A DNA stretch of 64,000 bases from Daldinia sp. FL1419 (GCA_025201765.1 MU623373.1:62001-126000); one strand, 5' to 3'; shown: positions 1 through 11,560, numbered from the stretch's first letter. The notes: generated by a model from the letters alone, not told the origin. Numbers and translations: made by a program.

Positions 1-667
1 AACACATCGACGTCGCCCTGAGCGACTGCCAAACTGCAACACTCGCAAATATTGCCAGTAGTTGTCTCATCAGCGGCAGAAAGGACTCTGGCCGATGGGG
101 CACGGCTCATCGTAAGTTTAAGAACACATCAATGCAACGATCCTTACTAACGGAGACCCAGCATCGATAGTTCCGTATAAATCATTTAAAACTCGTGATG
201 GCGACGTCCTATTCGGGGGCGGGAATGACAGGCTATTCGGAATTCTCTGCGATGGTCTTGGCCGGCCAGAATGGAAGACCGATCCAAAGTACAGCATCAA
301 TTCACAACGGGTGGCAAACCGGGTCGAGCTCGAAACTGAAATCGAGAAGATAAGCGTTCAGAAAACAACACAGGAATGGTTGGAAATATTTGAGGGTAAA
401 GGAATGCCTTATGCAGCGGTAAACGACGTTCAGGGGGCATTAAACCACGAGCACACCAAAGCGCGAAATATGGTCGTTGAAGTGGAACATGAACAATGCG
501 GACCTATTAAACTGGTTAACACACCAGTAAAATATAGCGAGAGCCAACCGAGGGTTCGGACCGCGCCACCGACCCTGGGTCAACACACGGACGAAGTTCT
601 CCAGGGAATTCTTGGGCTAGAAGCTAGTGAGGTTGTCACGTTGAGAGAAAAGGGGGCCGTCAGATAA
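1..667 (+). CDS. CoA-transferase family III (CaiB/BaiF type), C-terminal part
   Basis: The 3' part of a gene that begins before the window. Two exons are visible: up to 111, and 162-667, separated by a 50-nt intron (GTAAGT donor, CTAAC branch-like site, CAG acceptor). The joined frame reads through a family III CoA-transferase C-terminal half, with the conserved stretches IDVALSDCQ, SGRKDSGRWGTAHP, VPYKSF, GIPYAAVND-like GMPYAAVND, and TPVKYSESQP before PTLGQHTDEVL. Members of this family move CoA between carboxylic acids; fungal relatives resemble the mitochondrial succinate-hydroxymethylglutarate CoA-transferase. The catalytic aspartate region lies upstream of the window, so substrate cannot be judged. 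The protein ends at TAA 665-667, shortly after LREKGAVR. Family assignment is by recognition of these motifs. Confidence 0.82.
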
Positions 668-1379
668 AATACGGTAATAAGCAGTACTAAAGACTAAAGT
701 CCGAAGGAAGCTTGTGAGATGCTAATAGCCGTTGCTGGCAGATATAGGCCAGGTGATTGAGAAAACATGAACAGTACCTAGACAGGCAAACATATATAAG
801 GGTCGAAGTTTAAGACTAACTGTCTCACAGGTAGTAATAAGGTACAAGTAGGTAGGTAGTTGCATGTACCGTTTCATCCGGGGATAGGTGTACTGAGATA
901 TACGTACCTACCTAGGTACCTAGGTAGGTAGGCACTCAGCAGTATATAAATAACTCCATGTATTAAAACAGAACGATTCAAGGCTAAAAAAAGTAAATTG
1001 AATAACTTTAAAGTGGTCTGATAATACTGGTCGATGCTGATGACTCTGGGAAGGCACTCTCGGGAAATCATACCATCACGTGAATATCACGTGCGAAACC
1101 TCCACCTGTGAATTTCAATCATTCATCACCAATTCATTGACTCTGCACTTTTTAATTAAAACAGTTTTAAGACTGCATATGAATACTTCTACTTGAAGCC
1201 TTTGAAGGAACTCAATTTATTATCGAGCGACACGTTTTTGCGGTATATGACACACTGCTAACATCACTTTATCCGCCTCAACTATCAACCACTAACGTGC
1301 CGATGCGACGGTGGCGTACGCATCGCATCGGATTCTGTGATATCGGTAATATATATGTGATTAAAACAGGAGATTCATA
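668..1379. other. intergenic, divergence-free spacer with palindromic repeats
   Basis: No gene seen. It carries the 3' flank of the CoA-transferase gene and the upstream region of the PHD-finger gene, with a cluster of GTAGGTA/TACCTA repeats at 842-933. Two CACGTG-like words (TCACGTG) lie near 1077-1092. Confidence 0.5.
842..933. repeat. TACCTAGGTA-type palindromic repeat cluster
   Basis: Overlapping GTAGGTA, ACCTACCTAGG and GGTACC words, densest at 901-931. The same family of 4-bp-phased palindromic repeats recurs between genes throughout the window. Confidence 0.75.
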
Positions 1380-3068
1380 ATGGATTCTGAAAAGAATAAG
1401 GTTGCCGATGTCGACACTGTCGCAACAACGGCAACAACAACGGCAACAACAACAGCAACGACAACAGCAACATCAACGGCAACGGCAACGGCAACAACAC
1501 CGGCAATACCGACGGTGGCGTCGGCGGCTACCGAAATTATGGTATCTCAACCACCGGAGCCGGTACAGCCAACAGCCCCGAAGCCATCGAGCCCGGCACC
1601 AAGTACTACTAGCTCATCCGGTCGTCCTCCTTACATGCCCCAGTTCTCAGCAACGACGCAGATGATCCTAAAGCGGATAAATTCAAAACCTGGAAGTCTA
1701 TCATCTGCCCTCTCATCTGCATCCTCAACATTCCCTAGGAATAGCATTAGGGATTCTGCTTTCGAGGATACTAAAAGACGTCTTGTTAAAACCATGAATA
1801 CTTCTTTAACCATGCCTATGCCAACCATCACCCCGAAGAATGCCTCCCCTTCTTCAACTGCGAAAAAGCGACCTACCGGCGCTACTATGCGTATGCCCAT
1901 GAATGACGCCTTCCAGCTTAGGACGCCCGCACCGGCCAAGTACGGGTCTGCAGCCAAAGAAACATCTAAGGGACAGAAAACATTAACCCAGAAACCGAAG
2001 GGGAAGCCACAACGTGGAACTAAACGTAAGCGTGGTAAAGATGACGACGATGAAGATGCATCTTCAAGCTTAAGCGATCTATCTGACGACGATGGCCATA
2101 GTAGTACCAATGCTGTCGCTACCGCCGCCGCTAAGGAGAATCAGGCCACGCCTACTATGACAAAGTCTGGCCGCCAAGTGCAGAAACCGACCCAATACAA
2201 TCCCTCCCAACAATCAGCCCGCGATGCTGCTACCCAGAAGCGCAAAAGCTACGGCAAGCGCACAGCAGAGCAAGCCTTATGTAAAGTATGTACTCGGGGA
2301 CTGAGCGTCCCGGCTAACCAGGTCGTCTTTTGTGACGGGTGCAATTTCTGCTGGCACCAGATGTGTCATGACCCATACATTGATGATGAATTCGTTAGCA
2401 ACGAGTCGCGCTCCTGGTTCTGCAAGCGTTGCATGGCCAAGCGCGAGAGACATCTTGCACGCAAGAAGAATATCGATAACTTCAAGGGCGTCAGTTGGTC
2501 CAACAAGACCAATGAGCAGGTGAGTTTTGATTCCGGTTCTATTAGATCTGCGTATATCTACATATGTTATCCTTTGATCGTAGGGGTACTAAAGCTGTCT
2601 TAGAAACGAACCTATCTCTCTGCTGTCCCACATGCCCAACTTGTCAACCTCATCATGTACAGCACAGAGTTACATCCAGAACTACCCATCTTCCCTCAGG
2701 AGACTAAACGCGGCGCTGCACAAGTAGGGCGTCCGTCCCAGGAGAATTTACGGACCAAGGTGGAGTCTAACATTAATGTCGGACCAACACACTATTCCAG
2801 CAAAATGTCAACACCCGATTCTCACTCCGTGAACGTAAAAATGGGCGGTAACAAAGGCACTACTGCTACGGAGAACCAAGACCAAGCAGCTAGGGAAGGC
2901 TCTGCGGATTCCGTGCCGCCAGCTTGGCCGAAAGTTGGACGTGGTTGCTTAGCAGGTGTAGAGATAGATGAGGACGATTTGCGCGACGACAACGATTACG
3001 AAGCCTTCAGTGTCACGACATATGACAACAAGGGGAAGAAGATTGTCGAGAATGGCATGCCTGTTTAA
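1380..3068 (+). CDS. PHD-finger domain protein
   Basis: Two exons, 1380-2519 and 2604-3068, give a 534-residue protein; the 84-nt intron has a GTGAGT donor and TTAG acceptor and joins NEQ to KRTYLSAV in phase 0. Residues 1-60 are Thr/Ala-rich and encoded by a CAA/ACA/ACG microsatellite (about 1424-1500). The middle is basic and Ser-rich, with a KRKRGKDDDDEDASS stretch that looks like a nuclear localisation signal beside an acidic run. A C4HC3 PHD zinc finger follows at about residues 302-350: CKVC, CDGC, H-x2-C in WHQMCHD, then WFCKRC. PHD fingers commonly read histone H3 tails, so a chromatin role is likely, but no partner or complex can be named. The C-terminal exon is low in recognisable domains. 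The ATG at 1380 is the first in frame. Confidence 0.8.
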
Positions 3069-3851
3069 ATCCATAGCAGCAAGCTCGGATTATAAGAAAA
3101 GACGAAAGAGACGACCGAGATTTCAGTGGGACCGGCCCCTTAGCCCGGACAATGCCCTACGTACGAACTACCTGAATTACGGAGTGTGTCTCGCCTGAGT
3201 ACACCCAGTATAGGCAGACGTAGATGTTCGATAATGGCAGTAGCACCCGAGGTATGCAATGTCTCTTCCTCTAGAGGATTACGGAGAAATCTAGCGCTTC
3301 GACTCGCTTGCGAAGGCGGAACTGGCCACCCATTATGCGAATATGGAATATTCTCCATGAAAACGAACAAGTACCTCCATATTATAGTTATCTACTCTTA
3401 GCTAGTACATACCAGGTCAGCGAATTCAATTTGACTTTTTAAAACTCAATTATATTATATGCCTAGCAAAAGGAGGATGAGGATTTTGGTACATTTGACA
3501 TGAAATAGATGTCCCATAGCGATGAACAATAAAACAATAGGCAATCATTCGTGCCCAGTGCAACTTCTAAAAAGCACGTATACTATAACACCACGTACCT
3601 GTACAAAATATATGTTGATGGGAGTTAATAAATTGCTTGATTAGTACTATATAATAATGCGAGAGGGCGGAGTAAAAGAAATATAACATCCATCATGGGA
3701 TGCGAAAAGGGGCGGGCTTGACTTAATAAGATGCATTACCCGAAAGGTACGATCGGCTTATAAAGCGCACGTAACCCAGAAAAGGGAGAGGTAATCAAGA
3801 AGATAGGAGAGATGCAGAGGGCCGTGGAAAAAGGCAAAAAGGTAAAAATTG
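3069..3851. other. intergenic
   Basis: No supported gene. Short open frames at 3140-3401 on both strands overlap each other and show no recognisable domain. The downstream end holds a run of T residues on the minus strand (3843-3849) that fits a Pol III terminator for the adjacent tRNA. Confidence 0.4.
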
Positions 3852-3939
3852 CGACCACCACGGGACTCGAACCCGCAATCTTCACCATGTTCCAGGGGTT
3901 ACACCGGAAAGTGACGCGATACCATTTCGCCAGGCAGCC
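3852..3939 (-). tRNA. tRNA-Arg(CCG) with a 16-nt intron
   Basis: A full cloverleaf folds on the minus strand. Acceptor GGCTGCC pairs with GGTGGTC (three G-U pairs), D arm GCGA/TCGC encloses AATGGTA, the anticodon stem TCACT pairs with GGTGA, and the T arm GCGGG/CCCGT encloses TTCGAGT. The A box TGGCGAAATGG and B box GGTTCGAGTCC match Pol III consensus. The anticodon loop needs removal of 16 nt (TGTAACCCCTGGAACA) after position 37, leaving TTCCGGT and anticodon CCG. The intron's GGAA can pair with TTCC of the loop, as expected for splicing-endonuclease substrates. Mature length is 72 nt before CCA addition. A T-run follows directly. The anticodon call depends on the intron boundary; the standard position gives CCG. 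Confidence 0.88.
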
Positions 3940-5170
3940 CATTTCCATTGCTAGGCGCAAAGAAGGGGGGAGGTGGATTATTGTTAACGCCGATGCAAAA
4001 CACATTTAAGTACCATTTAGCGGCGGCAGCTAAATCCAGACCGACGTCTCTCGTTTCTATTATTGGACCTCGTTATGCCGAGAGAAATCTAAAATTCACT
4101 GGAACGACAAGCTTAAACAATTTGCTGTTAGCATAACTAAAAATGCGAGGAAAATGAAAGATGAGAGATAAACTAAGGGAGCTCTTACGAATACTGCTAC
4201 GAAAACCAGATGCCAATGCTATTTTGAAGACACGCTACATATTGGTGTGCCTAAAAAATAAAGTAAAGTAGTTATTTGTCTTAAACAATATATATGAATG
4301 CTTAACCCACTCAGGAAAGAATCATTTAAACATTCTACCGATATTATAACCTCCTTTCGGATAGTTGGCCAAGATAGAGGGTTTGGGGGAACTCTAATAA
4401 GCCAACTATCGAGGCTCTATTGTTACGTATATTTACCGAAGCTATTATTTGTTCTACGTCTCCGATTTGTAATCCTAATGAGCATCTTGAACTCTTCGAT
4501 AAGAGAAAGACTTTGGATTGCATTACCTACTCGAAGAACCAGAGCTGCATAGGCATGTTTTGCGAGACAATAGACGTATACCTTATTTTATAGTGAAATA
4601 TGATGAAGGGAACATAGAATGCTTTTTAATAGTACCTTTAGTTTAAGTATAAACAAAGAGATGTAAACTCAGTGAGTAGAAAGGGGGTACAGTGGAATGG
4701 GGTTTATATAGGGGACTAGGTATGGAGCCGCAATGACTGTGTTATCGCGTTCACCGTTTGAGCTCTCCGGATCGTAGAGACTAGCACGACCGATGTAAAA
4801 TAGGACCGGGAAGGTACCGTATCACATGCCTTTTTCTCTTTGTCCTGGAAGTCCCTTCTGGTCAACCTCCCTAGGCCACTTATATGTAGCAAGAACATAA
4901 AACACTATCTACTGCCTTTTTCCCCTCCTATTCTCTGAGACTTTATGCCTTCATCCCTACCAGCCTCCAAGCAAAAGCCCTAGTCCATGAACAATGTAGT
5001 ATGATGCAGCCTTACTCATGCCTCCTTGTCCTGCCCAGAATAAGATGCAATGCATTACTAACCTCTAGGACTTTTCGTCCTAACGTTTCAGTGCTGGGTG
5101 GCGAGGGACGTCGTCACTGGTATATTGGGTTGGGTACCTTGTAAATGAGTAGGTTGTTTTATAAGCACCA
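3940..5170. other. intergenic
   Basis: About 1.2 kb with no convincing gene. Open frames at 4298-4552 and 4716-4898 have no domain or splice support. It separates the tRNA from the 3' end of the NAA15 gene. Confidence 0.4.
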
Positions 5171-7772
5171 TTACGCAAATGTGGTTACTTCGGGCCATTT
5201 TTCATGGGCGGCCACCTTAAAAGTATCTGCTTCGTCACTGTGCCATTGCTTCAAGATAGCGAGGACTTCTTCCGCATGCTCATGGTGGACACCCTTTAGG
5301 TTGAGAATTCCTACGAGATCTTTCTCGGTCTTCTTTTTGTCTTCTCCTAGAAGCCTCTCCGTCTTAACAGTAGAGATGATATGAGCCGGACTATCCTTAT
5401 GCTTCTCTTGGAAGCTAGCGTTATAGCTCTTCAGATCTGCTGCAGCATCGAGGATAGTGAATCCGGATTTCAACACTTCGACTACCTTGGGAGGTAACGA
5501 CTCAATCTTTGAGTCTAGAGCTTGGCGGAATCTCACAACTTGCTCATGAACTGTGGGATGGTCCGGGTCGAGAGCTAATGCAGCGTTCAAACATCGAAGG
5601 GCAAGGAGGTATTTTTCTGGGAATGGTTAGTACACGTAAGGTATATAAATAAAGGAAGAATGTGTTTGTAGATTACCTCTCCTGATAAATACCTCAAAAC
5701 CAGCAATTTGCCCATCGATATACTTGGGGCTATATTGAAGGATCGGCGCAAGGAACTTCGTAGCCTCGGCTAACGGCTCAGTTGTAGAGGCGAGCTTGAA
5801 CCCATTAGGATCGTCGTCCTTTTTAACAGGCTCGGCTGCCGCCCCCTTCGACTTGTTAGGGTCTTGCTTAGCAGCCCTCTCAGCCGCCTCCCGCTCGGCT
5901 TTTTGTGCTTCCTTCTTGGCTTTCTTAGCCGCCTTCTTCCTCTCGGCAGCCTCGTCTCCATTGGCGCCATCGGGCCCATTTACGCCGTTAGTCACCTGAC
6001 TACGGTCGTATATGCTCACGTAAATCGCTATAGCTCCAAGGGCGGCACGAGTGTAGAATGGGTGCTCGCGCAGATGATCCTCCCACCTAATCATATCTAC
6101 ATATGCGCGGATCTGCCCCTTCCGCAGAGAAAAGCTATGGAAGTCAAACTGATCTTCTTGCCATACATCGAATATGTTGTAGACGGAATGGAATCGCTTA
6201 AGGGCCAACCCTATGTTCCCATTACGTACCCACGCCTCTCCGTCTTCCGTTAGGTACCATACACTTTGCATGTCCAATAGATCGTTCAGAGGGCCGCCTG
6301 GAGAATCGTTCCTTGTAAAAAGACCCATTGTCTTCAAGGCAGTCTCGTTCTCGTCGTTTCGTAACTGATATTTCGCTGCTTTCGTGTTTATGTACCGATC
6401 CTTTAGATCGAGTTTGCGGGCTTCATCCATGGTTTCGGAAGCTTTTCGCGTGTTGCCGTAGTGCTTCCATATCCTGGCCTTCGTCATGTGGAACTCAACG
6501 TTTCTAGGTAATAACTCAATTCCCTTGTTTACATACTCCATCGCCTTTGCAAGATCACGACTTAGATGATAGTTGTAATGCTGGGCAAGGAAATATAATG
6601 CGGCCGGTTCTCCGTTGAGCGAGTCTCCATCCGCCGGGGCACTTCCATCTGAAGATGCTCGCTTCAAGTCCAGATACTCATGCGCTAGTGATCCGAGCGT
6701 ATCTTTTTTGGACTCATCGGCATAGAGGTGCTTGAGATTTGCAAATGTCGAAGGAACTCCTTTATCTAACATCAGGGAAAGATAACTGCGAGCTGCTTCC
6801 CGGAAATCGTCGCCTAGACTTGTTATGAGCTTTCGGTATACTAAAGGATTGATATATCTGGCGTAACTAACCGACAAGGAAGTCTAGAGGTAACCGCTTG
6901 GCGGCATCGCAGCGTGGGTTCTTCTCGGCATATTCATTGTAAATCGCTTTTTGCGCAGCGCTATCAGTACCGATACCTAAGACCTCCACAAACTTGGTAT
7001 AGTATTCAGGATGCTCTGGGTTGCGGTCGAGTAGGGCGCGGTAGGCATCGGCTGCCTCCTCCTTCTTGCCAAGCTTTGACAGATATTCCGCACGAAGCTC
7101 CAAAACAGCTAGGCGATCGAGGTTGCTCTTCGCGACAGACTCGAGGTGATCAAGAGCTCTCTGGTAGTCTTGCATTTCGGCTATGATGGAATTCTTATAC
7201 ATAACGGCCTCTGAATTTTCGTAGTCCGTCTTGGACGGCTGCACTTTCAAGGAATCTTCGTAGGTTGTTAGTACCTTTTCGGCCTGGGAAAGGTTACCGG
7301 CTAGGTGATGAGCAACGGCAAGCGCTGTCCAGTTTTGCCTTAGTTGAGGCCTAGCTTGGAGCATAGCAGTTCTACTTTGTATGTAACCCTGATAGTCGCG
7401 CATTTGGATCTGGAGGAAAGCGAGGTCTCTCTGGATTTGGTGGGACTCGGGTTCTAGCTTCAAGGCAAATTTATACGCTTTAATAGCTTCTTCGAAATTC
7501 TTCTGGTGGCGGTATAGTAGTCCGTAGACGTGCCAGCATATGTGCGACTTCATATCGGCTGTAAGAGCTTCCTTTCCCAATGCGAATGCCTCCTCAGTCT
7601 TCCCCTGTTGATTGATGATCAAGGCTTTCATGGCCATCGTATCTCCATGTTTGGGGTTCTTCTTGAGAATCTGCTCGGCGGCCTTCAACCCCCTCTTGTA
7701 CTGCTTGTCTTCATAATTGCGAATAACTTGTCGAAAGAGGGAGTTCTCTTTCGAGCTAAGAGGTTGAGGCAT
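5171..7772 (-). CDS. NAA15: N-terminal acetyltransferase A auxiliary subunit (NAA15/Nat1)
   Basis: Three exons (7772-6872, 6813-5677, 5616-5171) splice to 827 residues, close to the usual length of fungal Nat1. The introns are 58 and 60 nt, with branch-like CTCATAAC and ACTAAC sites, and restore LPLDFLVG-DDFREAA and VFIRR-EKYLLALRCLNAAL. The protein is a chain of TPR helices; recognisable family signatures are RGLKAAEQILKKNPKHGDT, the KGVPSTFANLKHLY segment and the YRALLDRNPEHPEYY repeat. A lysine/alanine/glutamate-rich charged stretch (KKAAKKAKKEAQKAEREA) near residue 620 is typical of the family. Nat1 holds the catalytic subunit Naa10 and docks NatA on the ribosome, where it acetylates nascent chains that have lost Met. 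No defect is visible. The stop is TAA at 5173-5171. Confidence 0.93.
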
Positions 7773-8787
7773 GATCGGTGATAATACGTAGCTCCCCCGC
7801 CGTCAAACCCTTGGTATGAAAGATATAGACTAGCTTTCTCAGGGACGGTTTTCTCGAGTGACGTTCGGGAACGTAGGATGCCCTGCTTGGCTGTCCAATG
7901 TGACTCGTGCGCAGCGACCTGATTCTCCGAATGTAGCTGGTGTGGTAAAGTGTTACCTCGTCGCTACCCTAAGCAAATCGAAACAAATTGTAAGATAAAT
8001 TCCTATTTGCTGAGTTGGAGGGTTTGTGTACCTAGCCGTAGGTGCAGGTGTAAGTGTAGGTACCAATCTGGCCTTGGTATTGTGCGTTATTATTTTTTGG
8101 TCGTTTTTTTGGTAGTAGTCGTCGCCGACTTGCAAATGGTCAAATGGTCAAATGGTAAAATGGGCAACGAACAGATGGGGAATGTTTGAAAGCTCGGAGC
8201 TTTTGCGACTACGTAGCGGCGGCAAGCACCACACACTGGAATCTTTCACCAGTACAAGGTACTCGAAGTGGGATGTCTTACCTTAGGTAAGCACCGTTGA
8301 GAAAATTTAACCTAGAGCTTTTAGCTTGTCAGCTTGTGTAGGTACCTACGTAGATATTTCGCCGATAATTACCCGAGCTGAATACCTATGCGGGCAGTTG
8401 ACTAGATGCACGTTATAAGCATATACGTTCATGTTTAGGTACTTACCTACCTAGGTAGGTACCTATCTAACTTAGGTATCTCAGGTCCTGCTATCGATAG
8501 TATTTACCACTCTGCTCTTTAGAGCTCATTGCCGTGATCTATTTTTAGATAGATAGGTAGGTAGGTATATCATCTTTAAAACTGATGATATTTTGCATGT
8601 CGAACAGTAACAAGTTGTTATATAGGTCCCTGAAGTATTTACATAGGAAGTAGGTTGGCTCGGCAATATAGTATTACATTTAATAATAATAGTAAAACCA
8701 TCCGTACCTAGGTATATAAGGGATTATATGTATGCCCAGTGTAGATGGCATCAATCCGGGTCGTCTATCGTGGTAGCTGGGCTCCGA
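7773..8787. other. intergenic upstream of NAA15
   Basis: No gene. It holds the NAA15 promoter and the 3' flank of the MIX23-like gene. A short tandem, AAATGGTC three times, lies at 8136-8160, and TACCTAGGTA-type repeats occur at 8436-8467 and 8548-8569. Confidence 0.45.
8436..8467. repeat. TACCTAGGTA-type palindromic repeat
   Basis: Run of TAGGTAC, TTACCTACC, TAGGTAGG and TACC units, the same dispersed family seen at 842-933. Confidence 0.7.
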
Positions 8788-9429
8788 CTACGAACTACGG
8801 CCTTCTCTTCCCGCTCTCCAGCTATTTAGCGCTTGCTCCGCATCCTGGAAGTCATCTCCGCAGCGCTCTCGTACCAGCCCCCACGTTCGAGAGCGAACAA
8901 TGTTTTCGACGCTTCTCTCTTGTCTTAATAAATTTGCCAGCATTTCGGTGCGAGGCTCTCGGGGAAAATACCGCCCGGAATACGGATCTAATCTCTCGTC
9001 GACTACCCGCTCACGATTTTTCTCGCTCTCAGCTTCTCGTAATGCTACCTCGGGGTCATCTGGATCCGGACTGGTGGCAACGTAGGCGCAGTAAGTCAAA
9101 ACATCAGACCTTGCTTGCCAGGATGGGAATAGGACCTTGTCTTTAAATGCCTGGCACGCCCGCGGGTCAATAGATCGACCGGATGCCCGCGAGATCCGAA
9201 TAGAGGTGGAGGAGGGGTCAAAACCCGACTGGGAGGGTGTCATGAGGGCATTGAGGTTTTGGGTTATCGAATCGTCTATCGCGCTACGAGATATTCGAAG
9301 AAAGTCTTGAGGATGGGTAAGCGCTTGCGCTCAAACCATGACCATCGATGGGGAAGGCGTACCTCTGAGGGCTACGGACGAGAAACAGAATTGGGGTGTT
9401 AAATTAGGATGAGCGGAAGGGGCGGTCAT
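8788..9429 (-). CDS. MIX23/caffeine-induced death protein 2 family protein
   Basis: Two exons (9429-9363 and 9305-8788) encode 194 residues; the 57-nt intron joins SVALR to DFLRISRSAIDDSI. The N-terminal NLTPQFCFS and the C-terminal block with YFPREPRTEMLANLLRQE, then RSRTWGLVRERCG, match the Cid2/CCDC58 (MIX23) family. Yeast and human MIX23 are small cysteine-bearing proteins of the mitochondrial intermembrane space linked to protein import; S. pombe Cid2 was named from a caffeine phenotype. The ATG at 9429 is chosen because the frame upstream is open but has no other ATG; the longer opening at 9525 starts with GTG. It lies in tandem upstream of NAA15 on the same strand. The assignment rests on recognition of the family core. 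Confidence 0.8.
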
Positions 9430-9758
9430 GATATCGCGAGAAGGATGATTTAAAGGGGCGCTGGTAGTCGCCACGGCGGCATCCGTTGGAGGAGCCGGTC
9501 TTCGAGACCAAAGTATTCCAGCCACGGTGGAAGAAGAAAAGCTGTATGTATTATGTGTAGGTAGTTAAGGCAGATGATTTGATTAGTATTCTGTTGTTCA
9601 GACGACCGTAGCTTAAAAAATATTATCCCTGGAACGTCTTCCTATTTGCGGGTTAGCAGCCAGCGTGATATTATGAACTATATATTTGTAGTTAAAAGTT
9701 CGGCCTACTCGGGAATCTTATTATTAGATGATGACGGAATTCATATAGATATAAGATA

Positions 9759-9766
9759 GCCAATAG
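9759..9766. repeat. left target-site duplication (GCCAATAG) of transposon relic
   Basis: GCCAATAG abuts the left inverted repeat and is repeated exactly at 11108-11115 after the right one. Confidence 0.65.
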
Positions 9767-11107
9767 TTATCTCAGCAGGGCTCAGATTAGGACGGTTTTG
9801 TTTTGTATCTTTTGTGCCATAGCAATTTTTAACCAATCAGACCCCTGACATACCCCTCCCACACAAAACCGTTTCTTAATCTAAAATAAAAATGTAATTG
9901 TTTGTATATGAGCCTTCCATATTAAAAATATTAAAAGTATTAAAATATATTAATATACTTATTAATAAGTTAATTTATTGCTTTTTTAATTTATAAGGTA
10001 CAATTAATGCTTTTGAACTGTTTATTAACGTATTCTAGGAGTTCTGAACCCTAATCTCGAACCGCTCGCATTTATCTTTAGCCTAATTATCCTCCAATGC
10101 GAACTATGCGTTTAAATATTGCGAACCACGCGTTTGAATTTTAGGTGAATTCAGTCTAAACGCTGCATCAATTTTAGGTTTAAGAGGTATATCTTAAGTT
10201 TGTAATTACGCATTACAATATGCTTATTTATTAACTTATTTATTAACTTAAATAATATTAATCCAATCAAGCCATTTAAGGAACTAAACAAAGAATTAAA
10301 TTCTTGAATAATAATACGAACATACTCAAGGTTAAAAAGGGTTATTTTTAAATTATCAATAAAGTTTAAAATTAATTAAAATATTATTGGTTATATTATT
10401 ATTAAATATTATATGAACCTAAAAAATAAAATATACAATTTTTATCCTTTAAATCCAATAATATTTTAATATTATAATAAAGAAATTAAGAAAAATACTA
10501 ATGGGCTTTAAAATACTTATAACTAGCCTTCACAACTTATACAAAATGAATAAAGCTTTTCATTATTTTATTGTTATTTAGTAAAGGTAATGATAAAACG
10601 TGCATTTTTACCCCTTGAATTCAATAATATCTCAATATCATAACAGAAAAATTAAGAAAAATGCTAACAGGCTTTAAAATATTTATAATTAACCTTTACA
10701 GCTTATACAAAATAAATAGAGCCTTTTGTTATTTCGTTGTTACTTAATAAGGGTGGTAATTAGATGGTATATTAATGGTAACTTAAAATTCTTAATTATA
10801 TATAATATTCTTATTCTTTTATTATATTATATAAAAATTAAATATAAGGCTTTATATTAATTATTATTACTTTTAAACATTTATAAATTAAAAATATTTA
10901 TTGTTATTATTTAATTATTAATTATTTTTATAAATAATAAAAATTATTTATATGGAGTTTTGGGTAATAATTTCAAAATACTACAGAATTACTTTAGATT
11001 TGAATTTTTCGAATAGCATGTACAGCCCCACAATATATCTGCACGGACCATATTTGGGTGGCTGTGGTGGCTGGTTAAAAATCTCAAGTCTAAGCTTGCT
11101 AAGATAA
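9767..11107. mobile_element. AT-rich, RIP-like DNA transposon relic (hAT-like by target duplication)
   Basis: About 1,341 bp bounded by degenerate inverted repeats: TTATCTCAGCAGGGCTCAGA at the left and TTATCTTAGCAAGCTTAGA (reverse strand) at the right, flanked by the 8-bp direct repeat GCCAATAG. Most mismatches between the two ends are C/T transitions. A second inverted pair sits just inside the left end (about 9785-9807 against 9862-9883, sharing ACGGTTTTGT). The interior, from about 9890 to 10990, is extremely AT-rich with no usable frame, as expected after repeat-induced point mutation. An 8-bp target duplication is typical of hAT elements. No transposase can be recognised, so superfamily assignment is inference. 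Confidence 0.6.
10438..10761 (+). repeat. direct tandem duplication with transition-only divergence
   Basis: Two copies of about 157 bp, at 10438-10594 and 10604-10761 (period 166). They share ATTTTTA, CAATAATAT, AATTAAGAAAAAT, GGCTTTAAAATA and CTTATACAAAAT in order. Differences are almost all A/G or C/T, the pattern left by repeat-induced point mutation. Confidence 0.7.
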
Positions 11108-11560
11108 GCCAATAGCCAATAGCGCAATACGTCAAGGAAACCCGAGATAGCAATATTTATTTATAGAATTAAACCATAGTAGGTACCTAGATAAGAGATA
11201 AGGCCTTGGTCAATTCGTCAGGCTGGACTGATTACGCGACACGCCTGCCTGGGGAAGCTGTTAAAAGTTTACACAAGTACCTTCCCGCGGTGTTAGTTGC
11301 TGTTCGGTACTTCCATAGTTGTTACCAATGTACCAACCTAAGCTCTACTGACTTAATCAACCTACCTCACTGGAGCTCCGTTCATCACTTCAACACATCA
11401 GCATTCCAAATCAAAACATCTTCCTTATTCACTTGTAACGTCCACACAACGCAAGCGTTCTTCAGGCTACGTATAACGAGAAAAAAAAGCAGTAATCATT
11501 TAAATTTCTCTTTTTTTCCCTCCTTGTTACAACTCGCCGATCCCCCCAGCTTTATCCACC
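11108..11560. other. upstream region and 5' leader of RPT5
   Basis: Begins with the right target duplication GCCAATAG (11108-11115). No gene; an open frame from 11206 is the transcript leader. A pyrimidine-rich stretch (11507-11524) precedes the start context CCACCATGT of RPT5. Confidence 0.5.

Noticed and set aside
1402..1665. Gln/Arg-rich open frame over the PHD gene
   Set aside because: Frame shadow of the CAA/ACG microsatellite encoding the Thr/Ala-rich N-terminus.
9331..9525. Longer N-terminus for the MIX23-like protein
   Set aside because: It would start at GTG, and the frame runs across the intron; the first ATG is at 9429.
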